Below the pieces are notes generated by a model. That model saw only the letters and a list, made by a program, of their open reading frames with translations, was not told where the DNA came from and ran no database searches. A stretch of 6,639 nucleotides of DNA from CAZFAT01 sp964517075 (GTDB lineage Bacteria; Acidobacteriota; Vicinamibacteria; Vicinamibacterales; SCN-69-37). Below, one piece after another: positions 6,005 through 6,639 of this stretch (position 1 is its first letter; the number at the start of each line of letters is the position of its first letter). Both the position numbers and the translations under genes were made by a program. Location: assembly GCA_964517075.1 (NCBI GenBank), contig CAZFAT010000359.1:1-6639 (forward strand), in the 5' to 3' direction.

Positions 6005-6639
6005 GTGCCCAGACCGTATCGCATTCTGCTCGTCGGCCTGCTCGCCTGGAGCGTGCTGGCGTTTGGCGGCGTCTATCCGTGGGCGTACTGGCCCATCTTC
6101 GTCATCGCGGCCGGGCTTGGTGCGTGGGCGATTCCCGTCACGGCGGCCTGGCGGGATCCGCGCGTCCGCGCCCTGAGTCTCGCCGTGCTCGCGGTCGCTG
6201 TCGCCATCGCCATCCAGCTCGTGCCGCTGCCGTCGGACGTGGCGCTCGCTATCTCTCCCGAAACCGCACCGTGGCTGCGTGAAGCCCGCTTTGGACTGAA
6301 GCCCGACGACGGCTGGCGGCCCCTGTCGCTCGCGCCACGCCACACGGCCATCGTCCTCGCCGAGTTCTGCGCCTTCGGGCTCTTGCTGCTGGGCCTCGTG
6401 CGCGCCATCCGCCATGTCGGCATTCCATGGCTCCTGACCCAGCTCTGCGGCCTCGGCATGGGACTCGCCGTCCTCGGCATCGTGCAGCGGCTCCTCACCG
6501 ACGCCGACGAGCCCCTGGTCTACGGTTTCTGGCGGCCCGTGCAGGGCGGCAATCCTTTCGGGCCGTTCGTCAACCGGAATCACTTCGCCGGGTGGATGGT
6601 CATGGCACTGCCGCTCATCGTCGGCTTTTCGATGGGTCT
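6005..6639 (+). CDS. O-antigen ligase/polymerase-family membrane protein, N-terminal part (runs off the window)
   Basis: The first 211 complete codons of a polytopic inner-membrane protein are present and the frame is open to the window edge. Hydrophobic stretches lie near residues 5-24, 29-47, 56-74, 117-135, 141-161 and 193-210. The segments LAFGGVYPWAYWP (18-30) and GNPFGPFVNRNHFAGW (182-197) are characteristic of a bacterial O-antigen ligase/Wzy-like (Wzy_C, PF04932) subgroup common in exopolysaccharide loci. Such proteins polymerise or transfer lipid-linked glycan at the periplasmic face. A short hydrophilic region (about 76-112) is probably a periplasmic loop. GTG at 6005 is the first possible start, because an in-frame stop lies at 5984-5986 with no other start codon between; no clear Shine-Dalgarno precedes it. 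The catalytic large loop and C-terminus are outside the window, so ligase versus polymerase cannot be decided. Confidence 0.85.
   Translation, partial: MPRPYRILLVGLLAWSVLAFGGVYPWAYWPIFVIAAGLGAWAIPVTAAWRDPRVRALSLAVLAVAVAIAIQLVPLPSDVALAISPETAPWLREARFGLKPDDGWRPLSLAPRHTAIVLAEFCAFGLLLLGLVRAIRHVGIPWLLTQLCGLGMGLAVLGIVQRLLTDADEPLVYGFWRPVQGGNPFGPFVNRNHFAGWMVMALPLIVGFSMG

Noticed and set aside
5999..6583. A 194-codon open frame on the - strand opposite the O-antigen ligase-type gene
   Set aside because: It is hydrophilic and charged as the complement of a membrane protein, while the + strand has transmembrane helices and a GPFVNRNHFAGW motif.

Overview
The window is a single dense, co-directional block of six genes, all on the + strand, and by eye it is roughly two-thirds G+C. 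The content is a piece of a surface-glycan (exopolysaccharide, capsule or O-antigen type) biosynthesis locus from a high-GC Gram-negative-type bacterium. The polymerase-type protein at the right edge and the general style of the cluster recall Acidobacteriota or similar environmental phyla. That is an impression from protein style only; there is no rRNA or other taxonomic marker here.

Layout from left to right: a NodU/TobZ-type O-carbamoyltransferase (22-1806); an extended SDR nucleotide-sugar epimerase/dehydratase with GDP-mannose-3,5-epimerase-like features (1793-2809); a WcaI-like GT4 glycosyltransferase (2812-4068); a short monotopic phosphoglycosyl transferase of the WbaP/PglC class (4070-4768); a geranylgeranyl-reductase-family FAD oxidoreductase (4782-5960); and the N-terminal part of an O-antigen ligase/polymerase-family membrane protein (6005 to the window edge). 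Gene 1 overlaps gene 2 by 14 nt. The next gaps are 2, 1, 13 and 44 nt, so this looks like one translationally coupled operon that continues past the right edge and may begin left of the window.

A workable joint scheme (inference): the epimerase supplies an unusual NDP-sugar; the phosphoglycosyl transferase puts the first sugar-phosphate on a polyprenyl phosphate at the inner face of the membrane; the GT4 enzyme extends it; the carbamoyltransferase adds carbamoyl groups to a sugar hydroxyl; and the polytopic protein polymerises or ligates the exported repeat unit. The least expected member is the geranylgeranyl-reductase-like flavoprotein between the lipid-carrier enzyme and the polymerase. 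It raises the possibility of a partly saturated polyprenyl carrier or another isoprenoid modification tied to this glycan.

No RNA genes, CRISPR arrays, insertion sequences or attachment sites were seen, and there is no gene-free stretch longer than 44 bases. One short hairpin lies between the last two genes.
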